From NCBI RefSeq assembly GCF_902141855.1, contig NZ_CABFVH010000007.1:118771-182770 (forward strand): a DNA stretch of 64,000 nucleotides, read 5' to 3'. This stretch comes from Methylobacterium dankookense. Lineage in GTDB: Bacteria > Pseudomonadota > Alphaproteobacteria > Rhizobiales > Beijerinckiaceae. Of the stretch, positions 28,656 through 37,011 are shown one piece after another. Each line of letters opens with the position of its first letter. Positions within the stretch are counted from its first letter, which is position 1. The position numbers and the translations under genes are program-made. The notes below the pieces were generated by a model. That model was not told the origin of the DNA and did no database searches. It saw nothing but the letters and a program-made list of their open reading frames with translations.

Positions 28656-28693
28656 GGAACAACCCTGAGGCCAGCGCTCCGCTCGGTCAAATG

Positions 28694-28703
28694 CTATTTC
28701 GAT
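28694..28703 (+). promoter_or_regulatory. Candidate ArsR box upstream of arsR
   Basis: CTATTTCGAT, followed by GGGGGTCGAATTAACT, stands about 40 bases upstream of the arsR start at 28,655 and matches the ten bases at 28,317-28,326 on the other strand. It lies in the gap between arsR and the plus-strand HEPN gene and may also affect the latter. Confidence 0.45.
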
Positions 28704-28820
28704 GGGGGTCGAATTAACTGCGGAACCATAGCATCGCCAAGCTGCTTGAAGGGGCCTCACCCATCCGTCGCATCCCTCTCAGTCGCAGGTCCCGCCGGGA
28801 CCTGCGCAAGGCAAAGTTCG

Positions 28821-29744
28821 ATGACCACCCCTTCTCTGTTCTGGCTGCACGTGCCTTTGGAGACGACCCGCGGCGACTACCTGGAGGTGCCCTTCGGTGG
28901 AAAGTTGGTCGTGTTGGGCAAGCCTGCGGTCCTGTGCGAACGACCCCTCCATGTGCCGGATTCGCTCACTGCCGCGACGACGGCCGTCGTGCGTCAGTGG
29001 CTCCTGTTCGACCCGCTCCCGGAAAGCGACGCGCGGGCGCTTTTGGAGGAACTCCGGGCGAAGTTTCCGGTCCTCTCCCTTCGCCAGGATGCAGCTCTCA
29101 GGGTCGGTGCGTCGGACCTTCATGTAGCGTCGCACCATCTCTACACCGGGATTATTCCCACCCTGATCCCTGCCCACCTGACACCGTCGCCTACCTGGGT
29201 CGATCTTCAAATCAGGAGCCACATGGATGGGCGGTCGACGCTCGGGTCCATCCTCGCTGGCTGCCCGTCGGTGACGGACGAGCGCATCCTCACCGCGCTC
29301 GATCTCCTTGTTGCGTCACGCTACGATGTCCTCCCGCGCTCGATCTTCCTGGCGCAACTGACGATCTTGGATGCTCTCGCGGTGCGGGCTGAGCGCCCAC
29401 CGGGAATCAGGGCGTGGCTTTCTGAGAAGATCGAAGAGGCCAAAGCCTTGCAGGACGGGGGGCTTCTGTCGAGCCTCGAAAACCTCAAGCTCGGCTCCCA
29501 CGGTGCCGCCGTCCGAGCCCTTGTCGGCAGAGCAGCCGAGGCCAAGGGCATGAGTGGCGAGAAGCAGAAAGCGCTTAAGAGCTTGGCGGGAAAGCTTTAC
29601 GGGGTTCGCTCTAGCCTCTCTCACGCCGGGGCCGGAAGTGACTTGGATGTCCAGGGTGCAAAAAATCTTGCTAGGTTGGTCCTAGACGCCGCGATTGAGC
29701 ACCCGGCCGTGCTTGATCCGGCTTACGGCACGCGCTCAGTGTAG
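28821..29744 (+). CDS. HEPN-domain protein (Apea-like), unknown role
   Basis: 307 residues, soluble. The N-terminal two thirds has no family I can name. The C-terminal part is helical and ends with KSLAGKLYGVRSSLSHAG, where Arg263-x4-His268 forms the R-x4-6-H motif of HEPN domains, many of which are RNases in abortive-infection or toxin systems; the sequence around it resembles Apea-like HEPN proteins. It stands alone on the plus strand, inserted between two arsenic gene groups that read the other way. No partner antitoxin is visible. Confidence 0.7.
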   Translation: MTTPSLFWLHVPLETTRGDYLEVPFGGKLVVLGKPAVLCERPLHVPDSLTAATTAVVRQWLLFDPLPESDARALLEELRAKFPVLSLRQDAALRVGASDLHVASHHLYTGIIPTLIPAHLTPSPTWVDLQIRSHMDGRSTLGSILAGCPSVTDERILTALDLLVASRYDVLPRSIFLAQLTILDALAVRAERPPGIRAWLSEKIEEAKALQDGGLLSSLENLKLGSHGAAVRALVGRAAEAKGMSGEKQKALKSLAGKLYGVRSSLSHAGAGSDLDVQGAKNLARLVLDAAIEHPAVLDPAYGTRSV

Positions 29745-29774
29745 GCCACGGGCGGAAGCGCCGACCGGTTCGCT

Positions 29775-30827
29775 TCAAACCTCGCGCGGAGCCGGCCTTG
29801 GGGCAGCCCCGCGCTCGTACCAGCCCTGGCTGCGGTTCACGATCCACACGACCGAGAGCATGACCGGCACCTCGATGAGGACGCCGACCACGGTGGCGAG
29901 CGCCGCGCCCGAGTTGAAGCCGAACAGGCTGATGGCAGCCGCGACCGCCAGCTCGAAGAAGTTCGAGGCGCCGATCAGGGCCGAGGGGCCCGCGACGCAG
30001 TGCTGCTCTCCCGCGGCGCGGTTCAGGAGGTAGGCCAGCCCCGAGTTCAGGTAGACCTGAATCAGGATCGGCACGGCGAGCAGGCCGATGACCGCCGGCT
30101 GCGCCAGGATCTGCTCGCCCTGGAAGCCGAACAGCAGCACCAGGGTCGCCAGGAGCGCGACGAGCGAGGCGGGCCCGAGCTTGGCGAGGAGCCGGTCCAG
30201 CGCCGGCTGGCCTCCCGAGGCAAGGAGGCTGCGGCGCACGACCTGCGCGATGATCACCGGGATGACGATGTAGAGGACCACCGAGAGCACTAGCGTGCCC
30301 CAGGGCACGGTGATGGCCGAGAGGCCGAGCAGCAGGCCGACGATCGGCGCGAAGGCCACCACCATGATGGTGTCGTTGAGCGCGACCTGGCTCAGGGTGA
30401 AGTGCGGCTCGCCCCGGGTCAGGTTCGACCACACGAACACCATCGCGGTGCAGGGCGCCGCCGCCAGGATGATGAGCCCGGCGATGTAGCTGTCGATCTG
30501 ATCGGCCGGCAGGTAGGGCTGGAACAGGTAGCCGATGAACAGCCAGCCGAGCGCCGCCATCGAGAACGGCTTCACCGCCCAGTTGATGAACAGCGTCACG
30601 CCGATGCCGCGCCAGTGCCGGCCGACGTGGCGCAGCGAAGCGAAGTCGATCTTGAGCAGCATGGGGATGACCATGAGCCAGATCAGCACCGCGACGGGCA
30701 GGTTCACCTTGGCGACCTCGGCCGCGCCGACGGCGTGAAAGAAGCCGGGCATGACGTGGCCGAGCGCGATGCCGGCCACGATGCAGAGGGCGACCCAGAC
30801 GGTCAGGTAGCGTTCGAACAGGGACAT
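29775..30827 (-). CDS. arsB: ACR3-family arsenite efflux pump
   Basis: 350 residues, about ten membrane helices. Conserved ACR3 features are present: NWAVKPFSMAALGW, the essential Cys in ILAAAPCTAMVFVWS, and the C-terminal conserved segment GPSALIGASNFFELAVAAAISLFG in two parts. It exports As(III) using the proton gradient. ATG with GAGGAAG upstream. It lies nine bases after the arsenate reductase gene, so it is last in the arsR-arsC-arsC-acr3 operon. Confidence 0.94.
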   Translation of the reverse strand: MSLFERYLTVWVALCIVAGIALGHVMPGFFHAVGAAEVAKVNLPVAVLIWLMVIPMLLKIDFASLRHVGRHWRGIGVTLFINWAVKPFSMAALGWLFIGYLFQPYLPADQIDSYIAGLIILAAAPCTAMVFVWSNLTRGEPHFTLSQVALNDTIMVVAFAPIVGLLLGLSAITVPWGTLVLSVVLYIVIPVIIAQVVRRSLLASGGQPALDRLLAKLGPASLVALLATLVLLFGFQGEQILAQPAVIGLLAVPILIQVYLNSGLAYLLNRAAGEQHCVAGPSALIGASNFFELAVAAAISLFGFNSGAALATVVGVLIEVPVMLSVVWIVNRSQGWYERGAAPRPAPREV

Positions 30828-30836
30828 CGGGCTTCC

Positions 30837-31265
30837 TCAGGCGGTGGCGACGCGGCGGCCGTGCTCGTCGACCACGCGCTCGCCGCCCTCCTTCACGAAC
30901 TCCCCCCGTTGGTCCGGCAGCAGGTCGAGCACGGCCTCGGACGGCCGGCACAGGCGCACGCCCTTCGGGCTGACCACGAGCGGGCGGTTCAGCAGGACCG
31001 GATGGGCCTCAATCGCGTCGAGGAGCTGCTCGTCGGTCAGCGACCGATCGGCGAGGCCGAGTTCCGCGTAGGGCGTGCCTTTCTCGCGCAGCACGTCCCG
31101 GACCGAGAGGCCGGCACGGGCGAGCAGTTGCTTGATGAGCGCCCGGCTCGGAGGCGTCTTCAGGTACTCGACCACGTGCGGCTCGACGCCGGCGTTGCGG
31201 ATCATCGCCAGGGTGTTGCGCGACGTACCGCAGGCGGGGTTGTGGTAGATGACGACGTCCATCAC
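30837..31265 (-). CDS. arsC: Glutaredoxin-type arsenate reductase
   Basis: 142 residues, the usual length of plasmid R773-type ArsC. Catalytic Cys in IYHNPACGTSRNTLAMI (about residue 12), then the substrate Arg segments VEYLKTPPSRALI and LNRPLVVSPKGVRLCRP. It reduces arsenate to arsenite with glutathione and glutaredoxin. The start overlaps the stop of the other arsenate reductase (ATGA), so one transcript yields two reductases of unrelated fold. Confidence 0.93.
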   Translation of the reverse strand: MMDVVIYHNPACGTSRNTLAMIRNAGVEPHVVEYLKTPPSRALIKQLLARAGLSVRDVLREKGTPYAELGLADRSLTDEQLLDAIEAHPVLLNRPLVVSPKGVRLCRPSEAVLDLLPDQRGEFVKEGGERVVDEHGRRVATA

Positions 31266-31789
31266 GCGACCTCCGGGTGGGCCGAGGTGGCGCCGGCGAG
31301 CTGGCCGATCTCCCGGACCTTCGACGACAGGGCGACCTGGTCAAGGCTGCCGAGCGGCAGGGCAACGAAGGCCGCGATCCGATTCTTGAGGTAGCGCTGG
31401 GCGGTGACGAAGGCGCGCTTGCGCTCCATCTCCGAGCCCTCCGCCTCCGCGGGGTCCTCGATGCCCCAGTGGGCCGCCACCGGCTGGCCGGGCCAGTACG
31501 GGCACGCCTCGCCAGCGGCGTTGTCACAAACGGTGAAGACGAAATCCATGACGGGGGCGTCAGGCCCGGCAAACTCGTCCCACGACTTCGAGCGCAGGCC
31601 CTCGGTTGGGTAGTCAATCTCTCGCAGGACCTGCAGCGCCAGCGGGTGCGGCTCGCCCTTCGGTTGGCTGCCGGCCGAGAAGGCGCGGAAGCGCCCGCCG
31701 CCCTCCTTGTTGAGCATGGCCTCGGCCAGGATCGAGCGGGCCGAGTTGCCGGTGCAGAGGAAGAGGACGTTGTAGGCGGGCTCAGGCAT
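31262..31789 (-). CDS. LMW-phosphatase-type arsenate reductase
   Basis: 175 residues. The active-site loop LCTGNSARSILAEA has the C-x5-R pattern of low-molecular-weight phosphatases (Cys near residue 12), and VFTVCDNAAGEACPYWPG supplies the further Cys residues used in thioredoxin-coupled turnover. It reduces arsenate. It overlaps the arsR stop by eight bases and is followed by the glutaredoxin-type arsC. Confidence 0.93.
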   Translation of the reverse strand: MPEPAYNVLFLCTGNSARSILAEAMLNKEGGGRFRAFSAGSQPKGEPHPLALQVLREIDYPTEGLRSKSWDEFAGPDAPVMDFVFTVCDNAAGEACPYWPGQPVAAHWGIEDPAEAEGSEMERKRAFVTAQRYLKNRIAAFVALPLGSLDQVALSSKVREIGQLAGATSAHPEVA

Positions 31790-32141
31790 GGAGGGTGTCC
31801 CCGGTGGTGCAATCGCAGGCGGCGAGCGCGGCGACGGCCGGGTTGCACACCTCCGGGTGGCCCTGGCAGCAGTCGCGCATCAGAAACTGGACGAGGTCTG
31901 ATAGGCCGGCATAGGCGGCGCTGTAGATGACCGACTTGCCCTCGCGCCGGGACGTGATCAGCCCGGCATGCGAGAGCTCCTTGAGGTGGAAGGAGAGATT
32001 GGTGCCGGCGACGCCCACGGTCTCCGCGATGACGCCGGCCGCGAGGCCGTCGGGACCGGCCGTGACCAGGGCGCGCACGACCCGCAGGCGATGCTCCTGT
32101 CCGAGGGCCGCGAAGGCGGCGAGGGCTTGCCGTTCGTCCAT
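31782..32141 (-). CDS. arsR: ArsR-family repressor of the ars operon
   Basis: 119 residues. Winged helix: AALGQEHRLRVVRALV, then VAGTNLSFHLKELSHAGLI as recognition helix, and SRREGKSVIYSA as wing. A C-terminal Cys set (RDCCQGHPEVC and ACDC) forms a probable As(III) site. The first 36 residues and the tail differ from the other ArsR in the window. It heads the leftward ars operon and is divergent from arsH, with an inverted repeat in the 50-base gap. Confidence 0.92.
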   Translation of the reverse strand: MDERQALAAFAALGQEHRLRVVRALVTAGPDGLAAGVIAETVGVAGTNLSFHLKELSHAGLITSRREGKSVIYSAAYAGLSDLVQFLMRDCCQGHPEVCNPAVAALAACDCTTGDTLHA

Positions 32142-32156
32142 CGAATGACCTACATA

Positions 32157-32170
32157 TCAACTTCTGTTGA
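32157..32170. promoter_or_regulatory. ArsR operator between arsR and arsH
   Basis: TCAAC-TTCT-GTTGA is a perfect inverted repeat in the gap between the divergent arsR (start 32,141) and arsH (start 32,192). It is AT-rich against a GC-rich background (CATATCAACTTCTGTTGAAACG). One repressor site here could control both directions. Confidence 0.6.
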
Positions 32171-32191
32171 AACGTAGAGGAATCAAGCGCC

Positions 32192-32938
32192 TTGGACAAG
32201 CCCCAGCAGCCGTTCGCCGACGGGATGCCCAACCTCTCCGAGGCGCATTTCGAGGTGCCGACCGCCGAGCGCGTGGAGGTGTCGATGCCGCTCGCCCACG
32301 CGCCGCGCTTCCTGATCCTCTACGGCTCGCTGCGCGCGCGCTCGTTCAGCCGCTTCCTGGCCTACGAGGCGGCGCGCCTGCTGGAAGCGATGGGTGGCGA
32401 GGTGCGGATCTACGACGCCCACGGGCTGCCGCTGCCCGACGACGCCACCGCCGACCACCCGAAGGTGCAGGAGCTGCGGCAGCTCTCGATCTGGTCCGAG
32501 GGCCAGGTCTGGGTCTCGCCGGAGCGCCACGGCAACCTGACTGGCGTGATGAAGAGCCAGATCGACTGGCTGCCCTTGAGCGAGGGCTCGGTCCGGCCGA
32601 CCCAGGGGCGGACGCTCGCGGTGATGCAGGTCTCGGGCGGCTCGCAGAGCTTTAACGCCGTGAACTCTCTGCGGGTGCTCGGGCGCTGGATGCGGATGAT
32701 CACCATCCCGAACCAGTCGTCCGTGCCGATGGCCTACAAGGAGTTCGACGACGCCGGCCGCATGAAGCCGGGCCCCCTGTACGAGCGCGTGGTCGACGTA
32801 TGCGAGGAGCTGATGAAGTTCACGCTCCTGACCCGCGGGAGGGCCGACTACCTCGTCGACCGCTACAGCGAGCGCAATGAGCGCGAGCCGGAACGGCTCA
32901 AGGCCATCGCTTCCGACATCGGTTTCGCCAAGCCCTAG
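32192..32938 (+). CDS. arsH: ArsH NADPH-dependent flavoprotein
   Basis: 248 residues, typical for ArsH. FMN-binding [42 protein letters not shown] and [16 protein letters not shown] are all hallmark ArsH segments. ArsH oxidises trivalent organoarsenicals and reduces quinones and dyes. TTG start with AGAGGAA upstream. It is divergent from the main ars operon and likely shares its ArsR operator. Confidence 0.94.
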   Translation: MDKPQQPFADGMPNLSEAHFEVPTAERVEVSMPLAHAPRFLILYGSLRARSFSRFLAYEAARLLEAMGGEVRIYDAHGLPLPDDATADHPKVQELRQLSIWSEGQVWVSPERHGNLTGVMKSQIDWLPLSEGSVRPTQGRTLAVMQVSGGSQSFNAVNSLRVLGRWMRMITIPNQSSVPMAYKEFDDAGRMKPGPLYERVVDVCEELMKFTLLTRGRADYLVDRYSERNEREPERLKAIASDIGFAKP

Positions 32939-33005
32939 GCTTGCGTCGTCGACGATGATCGTTCGCTGGACTCCGGCCCTCACGAGTGGGCGCGGTAGGC
33001 GCGAC

Positions 33006-33037
33006 GGAGCAGGCGCGTGTTATGCCGCGCCTGTTCC
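33006..33037. terminator. Bidirectional hairpin after arsH
   Basis: A 12-base stem (GGAGCAGGCGCG with CGCGCCTGTTCC, one G-T pair) closes an eight-base loop. It sits between the convergent ends of arsH and the next minus-strand gene. No T-run follows, so it may work with Rho or only protect the 3' ends. Confidence 0.5.
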
Positions 33038-33060
33038 TCGACCGGGAGCGGGCTAAGGCA

Positions 33061-33726
33061 TCAGGCGAAGTCCTCGTCGTAATACATCGAGTCGTCCACC
33101 TTGCCGTCGGTCTCAAGCTCCGGTTCCATGTAGGCGATCCGCCCTGCGACGCGCTCGAACGTCATCACAGTCGTGAAGACGATCTTGTCGCCATGGAACG
33201 CCCGATCCTGGTCGTTCTCGCCGTTCAGCGATCCGGTCAGGGTCGCGACCAGCGCGTCGTCACTCGGCTTGAAATCGTATTCCTCGATGTAGAGCTCATC
33301 GAAGTAGGCGTTCGTCGAGGCGATCTCGCCGTCCAGGCCCCCCTCGATCATCATCGGGTCGTCCTGGACGAACGCGTTGACATCGTCGCTCAGATGCCTG
33401 GACCTCCAGAACCGGCCGTCGAAGTGGCCCTGGCTCGCGAGGAAGTCGCACAGCTCGGACGTGAGATCCTCGACGCCGGGCAGGTCGGCGGGAAGCCCCC
33501 GGAGCGTTCCGACTCGCTCGTCCATTAGGCGCAGGTCCGGGATGAGGATTTCAGCCTTGCCGATGTCGCTCAGGGGAAACCTGGTTTCCGCCCGGAGCGC
33601 CGCGGCCGTCTTGTATCCGAAGAATGCGGCCACGAGTTCGTGCGCGTGAGAGGAGCCCAGCTTGTTGCCGGTCAGGAGGCGATAGCGCGCGCGCAGGTGG
33701 TCCGCGCAGTCCTTGGGAAGGGACAT
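33061..33726 (-). CDS. Conserved hypothetical acidic protein
   Basis: 221 residues, soluble and acidic, ending in Asp/Tyr-rich VDDSMYYDEDFA. The N-terminal 45 residues (HLRARYRLLTGNKLGSSHAHEL, in part, then AFFGYKTAAALRAE) resemble a small helical module that precedes many accessory-gene proteins and reads like a TA-linked or glyoxalase-associated helical domain. No catalytic motif is evident. It is convergent with arsH. Function unknown. Confidence 0.65.
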   Translation of the reverse strand: MSLPKDCADHLRARYRLLTGNKLGSSHAHELVAAFFGYKTAAALRAETRFPLSDIGKAEILIPDLRLMDERVGTLRGLPADLPGVEDLTSELCDFLASQGHFDGRFWRSRHLSDDVNAFVQDDPMMIEGGLDGEIASTNAYFDELYIEEYDFKPSDDALVATLTGSLNGENDQDRAFHGDKIVFTTVMTFERVAGRIAYMEPELETDGKVDDSMYYDEDFA

Positions 33727-34091
33727 GGCACATCCATTTCACACCGGCGTCTTGAGGGGGTGGTCACAAGCGCTTGATGATCACCCTGCGCCGGCAGAGA
33801 TGGTTGCCGTTCAGGTATCGATCCGAGATCGAGTTCGCCGCCTTTTGGGTCGCTTGCAGCCCGGGCATCGGCTCCGGTTTGGAATGTAGCCGTCGCGACC
33901 ACGCTCGGCAACTGGCATCCCGCGATCGGGCGTCTGGTTATCCCGCACCGGACGGGGCTTCGCCCTGCGGGCCCCCATCGGACGCGCCGCGGCGCGTGCG
34001 CCCGTCCCGCGCCCCGCTCCTGGCCTTCGCACGCGCGTCCGTGCGAAAAGCCCGGCACCAAGCTCGACAGGGCGGCAACTGGGGGGATGCG
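33727..34091. other. 365-base gap with GC hairpins before the kinase cassette
   Basis: No gene is supported here. A perfect hairpin TTCGCACG-CGCGTC-CGTGCGAA lies at 34,026-34,047 and a GC palindrome GCGCCGCGGCGC slightly upstream near 33,990. They stand 45-100 bases before the first gene of the kinase cassette and could be leader structures or an operator. No convincing -35/-10 pair can be picked by eye. Confidence 0.35.
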
Positions 34092-34547
34092 GTGATCACC
34101 ATCGGGATCAGGGCGGCGCCACGCGTGGTCACCTTCGCGGTCTACGACACGGACGCCAAGACGGTCATCAACGTCGAGGAGATCAGGATCCCGGCGGCCT
34201 TTGGGACCCCCGACGGGCTGAAGTACCTGCGTAGCAACCTCCTGGACGTCCTGCGCGAGTTCCGGGTCGAGAGGGCCGGCGTGCGGCTCACCGAGCCCAG
34301 CGCGCAGTCCCTCAGCATCGACCGCGTCCAGATCGAGGGCGTCATTCAAGAGGCCTTCGCCAGCAGCGAGCTCTCGGCCTATTTCGCAGGCCCGATCGCC
34401 ACCGGGGCGGCCCGCCTCGGTATCGAGCGGACGCGGTTCAAGCCACTCGCCGACGGCGAGGACGGGTACGGCATCGAGAACTGGGGAAAGATGTCGAAGG
34501 AGGAGCGGGAGGCGATCCTGTACGCCATGGGGGCCGAAAATGCTTAA
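34092..34547 (+). CDS. Putative RNase H-fold protein of kinase cassette
   Basis: 151 residues from GTG, with GGGGGG upstream. It begins with a strand pattern like RuvC/RNase H-fold proteins (ITIGIRAAPRVVTFAVYDTD, then VEEIRIP, then a helix LKYLRSNLLDVLREFRVERAGVR followed by a strand, in part). It recalls DUF3010-type proteins, with an acidic residue at the end of strand 2. That is fold inference; no complete nuclease triad is demonstrated. The last eight bases overlap the kinase gene, so the two are coupled. Confidence 0.65.
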   Translation: MITIGIRAAPRVVTFAVYDTDAKTVINVEEIRIPAAFGTPDGLKYLRSNLLDVLREFRVERAGVRLTEPSAQSLSIDRVQIEGVIQEAFASSELSAYFAGPIATGAARLGIERTRFKPLADGEDGYGIENWGKMSKEEREAILYAMGAENA

Positions 34548-35586
34548 GCCGTACAACAAGGCCGAGCTGACCTTTGAGCGGGTGCGGGACATCGGCGCGG
34601 ACGGCCGCAACTCGGAGACCTTCCTCTCGCGCGATCACCAGCTCAACGCGGAGATCGTAACGAAGCGGATCGCGAAGGCGAGCCTGGCCTCGCCGGCCGA
34701 GTTCTTCGCGGAGTCGCAGGCCCTCTACGCGAGCGCTCATCAGAACGTCGTCCAAATCCACTACGCCTGCTACGACGAAGACCATATCTACCTAGCGATG
34801 CCGTTCTACCGCCGCGGCTCGGTGAAGGGCCTCATCACAGGCCGCTACATGACCGTCCGCGAGATCGTCACGGTCGCCTGCCAAGTCCTGAGCGGGCTCC
34901 ACCACATCCACTCGAAGAAGCTCGTCCACTTCGACGTGAAGCCCGACAACATCCTGCTGTCGGACCGGGGCGAGGCGCTGGTGTCGGACTTCGGGCAGGC
35001 CAAGCAGATGAACTTCGTCGGGAAGGCCGAGCAGGACCGGCATTACACCCCCATGATCCCGCCCGAGGCCCTGGCGGAGGATCGGTTCGACCTCACCTTC
35101 GACATCTACCAGTTCGGGCTGACCCTCTACCGGATGTGCAACGGGAACGAGGCCTTCCACGCGCAGCTGGCGAAGTACGGTCCGCCGGGACCCGGTTTCG
35201 ACCGGGCCGGCTTCCGGTATGACGTCCGGAACGGGCGGTTCCCTGACCGCCGGGCGTTCGCGCCGCACATCCCGTCGAAGCTCCGCAAGGTCGTCCGCGC
35301 CTGCCTGGAGACAGAGCCCTCCGATCGATACGGTTCCGCCCTGGACGTGGCCAACGCACTGGCCGACATCGACGGCTGCCTGCTCGACTGGCGCCTGGAG
35401 GCAACAGCTGATAAGAGAGTTTGGAGGAAGAACGAAAACGGAACGTCGTACGAGTTCACCGTAAACGGGGACGGGAGCTCCGAGTGCTACAAGACGAAGG
35501 ACGGCGGACGGCGGCAGCGCGTGACCGCCGCATGCCAGACCAAAATCTCCGAGCGGGACGTGGAGCGGCTGCTAGGTTCCTACTGA
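34540..35586 (+). CDS. Serine/threonine protein kinase with C-terminal module
   Basis: 348 residues, soluble, with no membrane segment or sensor domain. All kinase residues are present: Lys42 (VTKRI), Glu58 in helix C, catalytic loop HFDVKPDNILL with Asp132, Lys134 and Asn137, DFG at 150-152, and a PPEAL segment in place of APE. Residues about 290-348 form an extra small domain (NGTSYEFTVNGDGSSECYKT) not found in ordinary kinases. It starts inside the previous gene and its stop overlaps the next start, forming a three-gene unit. Stand-alone kinases in islands are often phage-defence or stress modules; that role here is inference. Confidence 0.9.
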   Translation: MLKPYNKAELTFERVRDIGADGRNSETFLSRDHQLNAEIVTKRIAKASLASPAEFFAESQALYASAHQNVVQIHYACYDEDHIYLAMPFYRRGSVKGLITGRYMTVREIVTVACQVLSGLHHIHSKKLVHFDVKPDNILLSDRGEALVSDFGQAKQMNFVGKAEQDRHYTPMIPPEALAEDRFDLTFDIYQFGLTLYRMCNGNEAFHAQLAKYGPPGPGFDRAGFRYDVRNGRFPDRRAFAPHIPSKLRKVVRACLETEPSDRYGSALDVANALADIDGCLLDWRLEATADKRVWRKNENGTSYEFTVNGDGSSECYKTKDGGRRQRVTAACQTKISERDVERLLGSY

Positions 35587-35774
35587 TGGCCAAGATCAAG
35601 AACGACCCGAGCCGATACGTCAGGCGCTCCAGCCTTGCTGGGCGCCCGGCCGCCTGCGCGGGCGAAAAGGGCGATCAGGCGAACCGGAAGCCCGAGCGGG
35701 ATTTCCTGGCCGCCCCCATCGGCGACGACTTCTACGTGGATTTCCGACCTCAGGGCCGTCGAGACAACACATAG
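35586..35774 (+). CDS. Small basic protein, third gene of kinase cassette
   Basis: 62 residues, basic, probably unstructured: MAKIKNDPSRYVRRSSLAG at the start and DDFYVDFRPQGRRDN at the end. The ATG overlaps the kinase stop (ATGA). The RRSS segment could be a phosphorylation site, which would make this a kinase substrate, but this is a guess. A strong hairpin follows its stop directly. Confidence 0.6.
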   Translation: MAKIKNDPSRYVRRSSLAGRPAACAGEKGDQANRKPERDFLAAPIGDDFYVDFRPQGRRDNT

Positions 35775-35775
35775 A

Positions 35776-35800
35776 GATCCGCGTGACTGCGCCGCGGATC
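35776..35800 (+). terminator. Hairpin terminator after the kinase cassette
   Basis: GATCCGCG and CGCGGATC form a perfect eight-base stem with a nine-base loop, starting two bases after the stop codon at 35,774. The run after it (GCATTCG) has no T-tract, so termination strength is uncertain. It lies between convergent genes. Confidence 0.5.
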
Positions 35801-35862
35801 GCATTCGGGCCGTCCGGACGTGAGACGGGGCGAGCGACCGGCCCCGCACCGGCGCGACGATG

Positions 35863-36177
35863 TCACCGCTTTGCACTGCAAGGCCGGCCGTAAACCGTGC
35901 CGTCGTGCTCCAGGGTGCCGTCCGGGCGCACGACGAGATCGACATCGTACGGGACCTCCGCTCCCCCCATGCCGTAGCACTGGGGCGACCGGACGCGGCC
36001 GCCGCCAAAGGTGGCCCGTCGGCAGTCCATCAGGTCGATGCCGACCTCGCCGGGTCCGGAGCCAACCTCGATCGTGGGTAGGTCCTGCCCGACCGCGCAG
36101 TAGCGGCCCGGCACCGGCTGGGGCTCCGCGGCGGCCGGCGCGGCGGCGAGCAGGGCGATGAGGGTCAGGGCGCGCAC
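35863..36177 (-). CDS. Small secreted protein, unknown
   Basis: 104 residues from GTG: signal peptide VRALTLIALLAAAPAAA, then a mature part with four Cys (RYCAVG, DCRRATFGG, PQCYGMG, GRPCSAK) that may form two disulfides. CTGGAG lies eight bases before the GTG, inside the end of the phosphoesterase gene, which stops only two bases upstream. So it is the last gene of a minus-strand operon. No family recognised. Confidence 0.6.
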   Translation of the reverse strand: MRALTLIALLAAAPAAAEPQPVPGRYCAVGQDLPTIEVGSGPGEVGIDLMDCRRATFGGGRVRSPQCYGMGGAEVPYDVDLVVRPDGTLEHDGTVYGRPCSAKR

Positions 36178-36179
36178 GG

Positions 36180-37010
36180 TCAGATCTCCAGGGTGAGGAA
36201 GGGATCGAAGGCAGAGTTCTCCAGCTCGACCCGCCATTCGCCGTTGCGGCGGCGGTGAGAGGTGTCGTGCCCGCGGGCGTTGGCGAGCACCCTCGTGCGC
36301 CCGAGCCGGTAATCGACCGTCCGGTGCACGTGCCCGTGGATCCAGAGATCCGGGGCGTGCTCGCCCTCCAGGATCGCGGTCAGGTCGCTGGCGTACGCCG
36401 CGTCGATCGGCTCGCGAACCTCGCCGTGGAGCAGGCTGCGCGGGTGGGGCGCATGATGGGTCACGACGATCCGCGGCCCGTCCCAGGGCTCGGCGAGGCA
36501 TCGCTCGATCCTCGCGCGGTGTTCGGCGTGCAGCGCGGCCGCGGCCGGGGGCCGGAATGCGGCCGGCGTCCCCAGCCGATCGCGGGTCTGGATGAGGCGA
36601 TGATCCCGCATGCCGGTCTGCCGGTCCCCCGCGACCCGCATCGCGAGCGCGCGGTGGTCCGCCCCGCCGACGGCATAGTCGGTCCAGAGCGTGGCGCCGA
36701 TAACCTGGACGCCGTCGACATGCCGGGCTTGCCCGCAATCGAGCAGCGTCACGTCCGCGGCGATCGCGGCGTCCCGGGCGCGGGCGAGCTCGTCGGGCAG
36801 CCTCGTCCGCCACAGGTCATGATTGCCCGGCACATAGATGACGTGCCGCGCCCGCGGGACGACGTGCTCGGCGAGCCACGGGAGCGCCCTGCGGCACAGG
36901 CCGTCGGCGACGTCGCCGGCGACGATCGCGACGTCGACGCGCGGGCCGGGGGGCGGCGTCCAGGGCGACGCGTCGATGTGCAGATCAGACATCACCCAGA
37001 CGGTCGTCAT
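36180..37010 (-). CDS. Calcineurin-like metallophosphoesterase
   Basis: 276 residues with the full motif set: WVMSDLHID, IVAGDVADG, YVPGNHDLW, VVTHHAPHP and WIHGHVHRT. These hold the two metal ions of the active site. Proteins of this size act as phosphodiesterases on small molecules or nucleic acids; the substrate cannot be read from sequence. It starts one base from the end of the upstream gene and is followed closely by the secreted protein gene. Confidence 0.92.
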   Translation of the reverse strand: MTTVWVMSDLHIDASPWTPPPGPRVDVAIVAGDVADGLCRRALPWLAEHVVPRARHVIYVPGNHDLWRTRLPDELARARDAAIAADVTLLDCGQARHVDGVQVIGATLWTDYAVGGADHRALAMRVAGDRQTGMRDHRLIQTRDRLGTPAAFRPPAAAALHAEHRARIERCLAEPWDGPRIVVTHHAPHPRSLLHGEVREPIDAAYASDLTAILEGEHAPDLWIHGHVHRTVDYRLGRTRVLANARGHDTSHRRRNGEWRVELENSAFDPFLTLEI

Positions 37011-37011
37011 C

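Noticed and set aside
33990..34047. Replication origin or DnaA-box cluster in the GC hairpin region
   Set aside because: No DnaA-box-like TTATCCACA repeats or iterons are present; only two GC inverted repeats.
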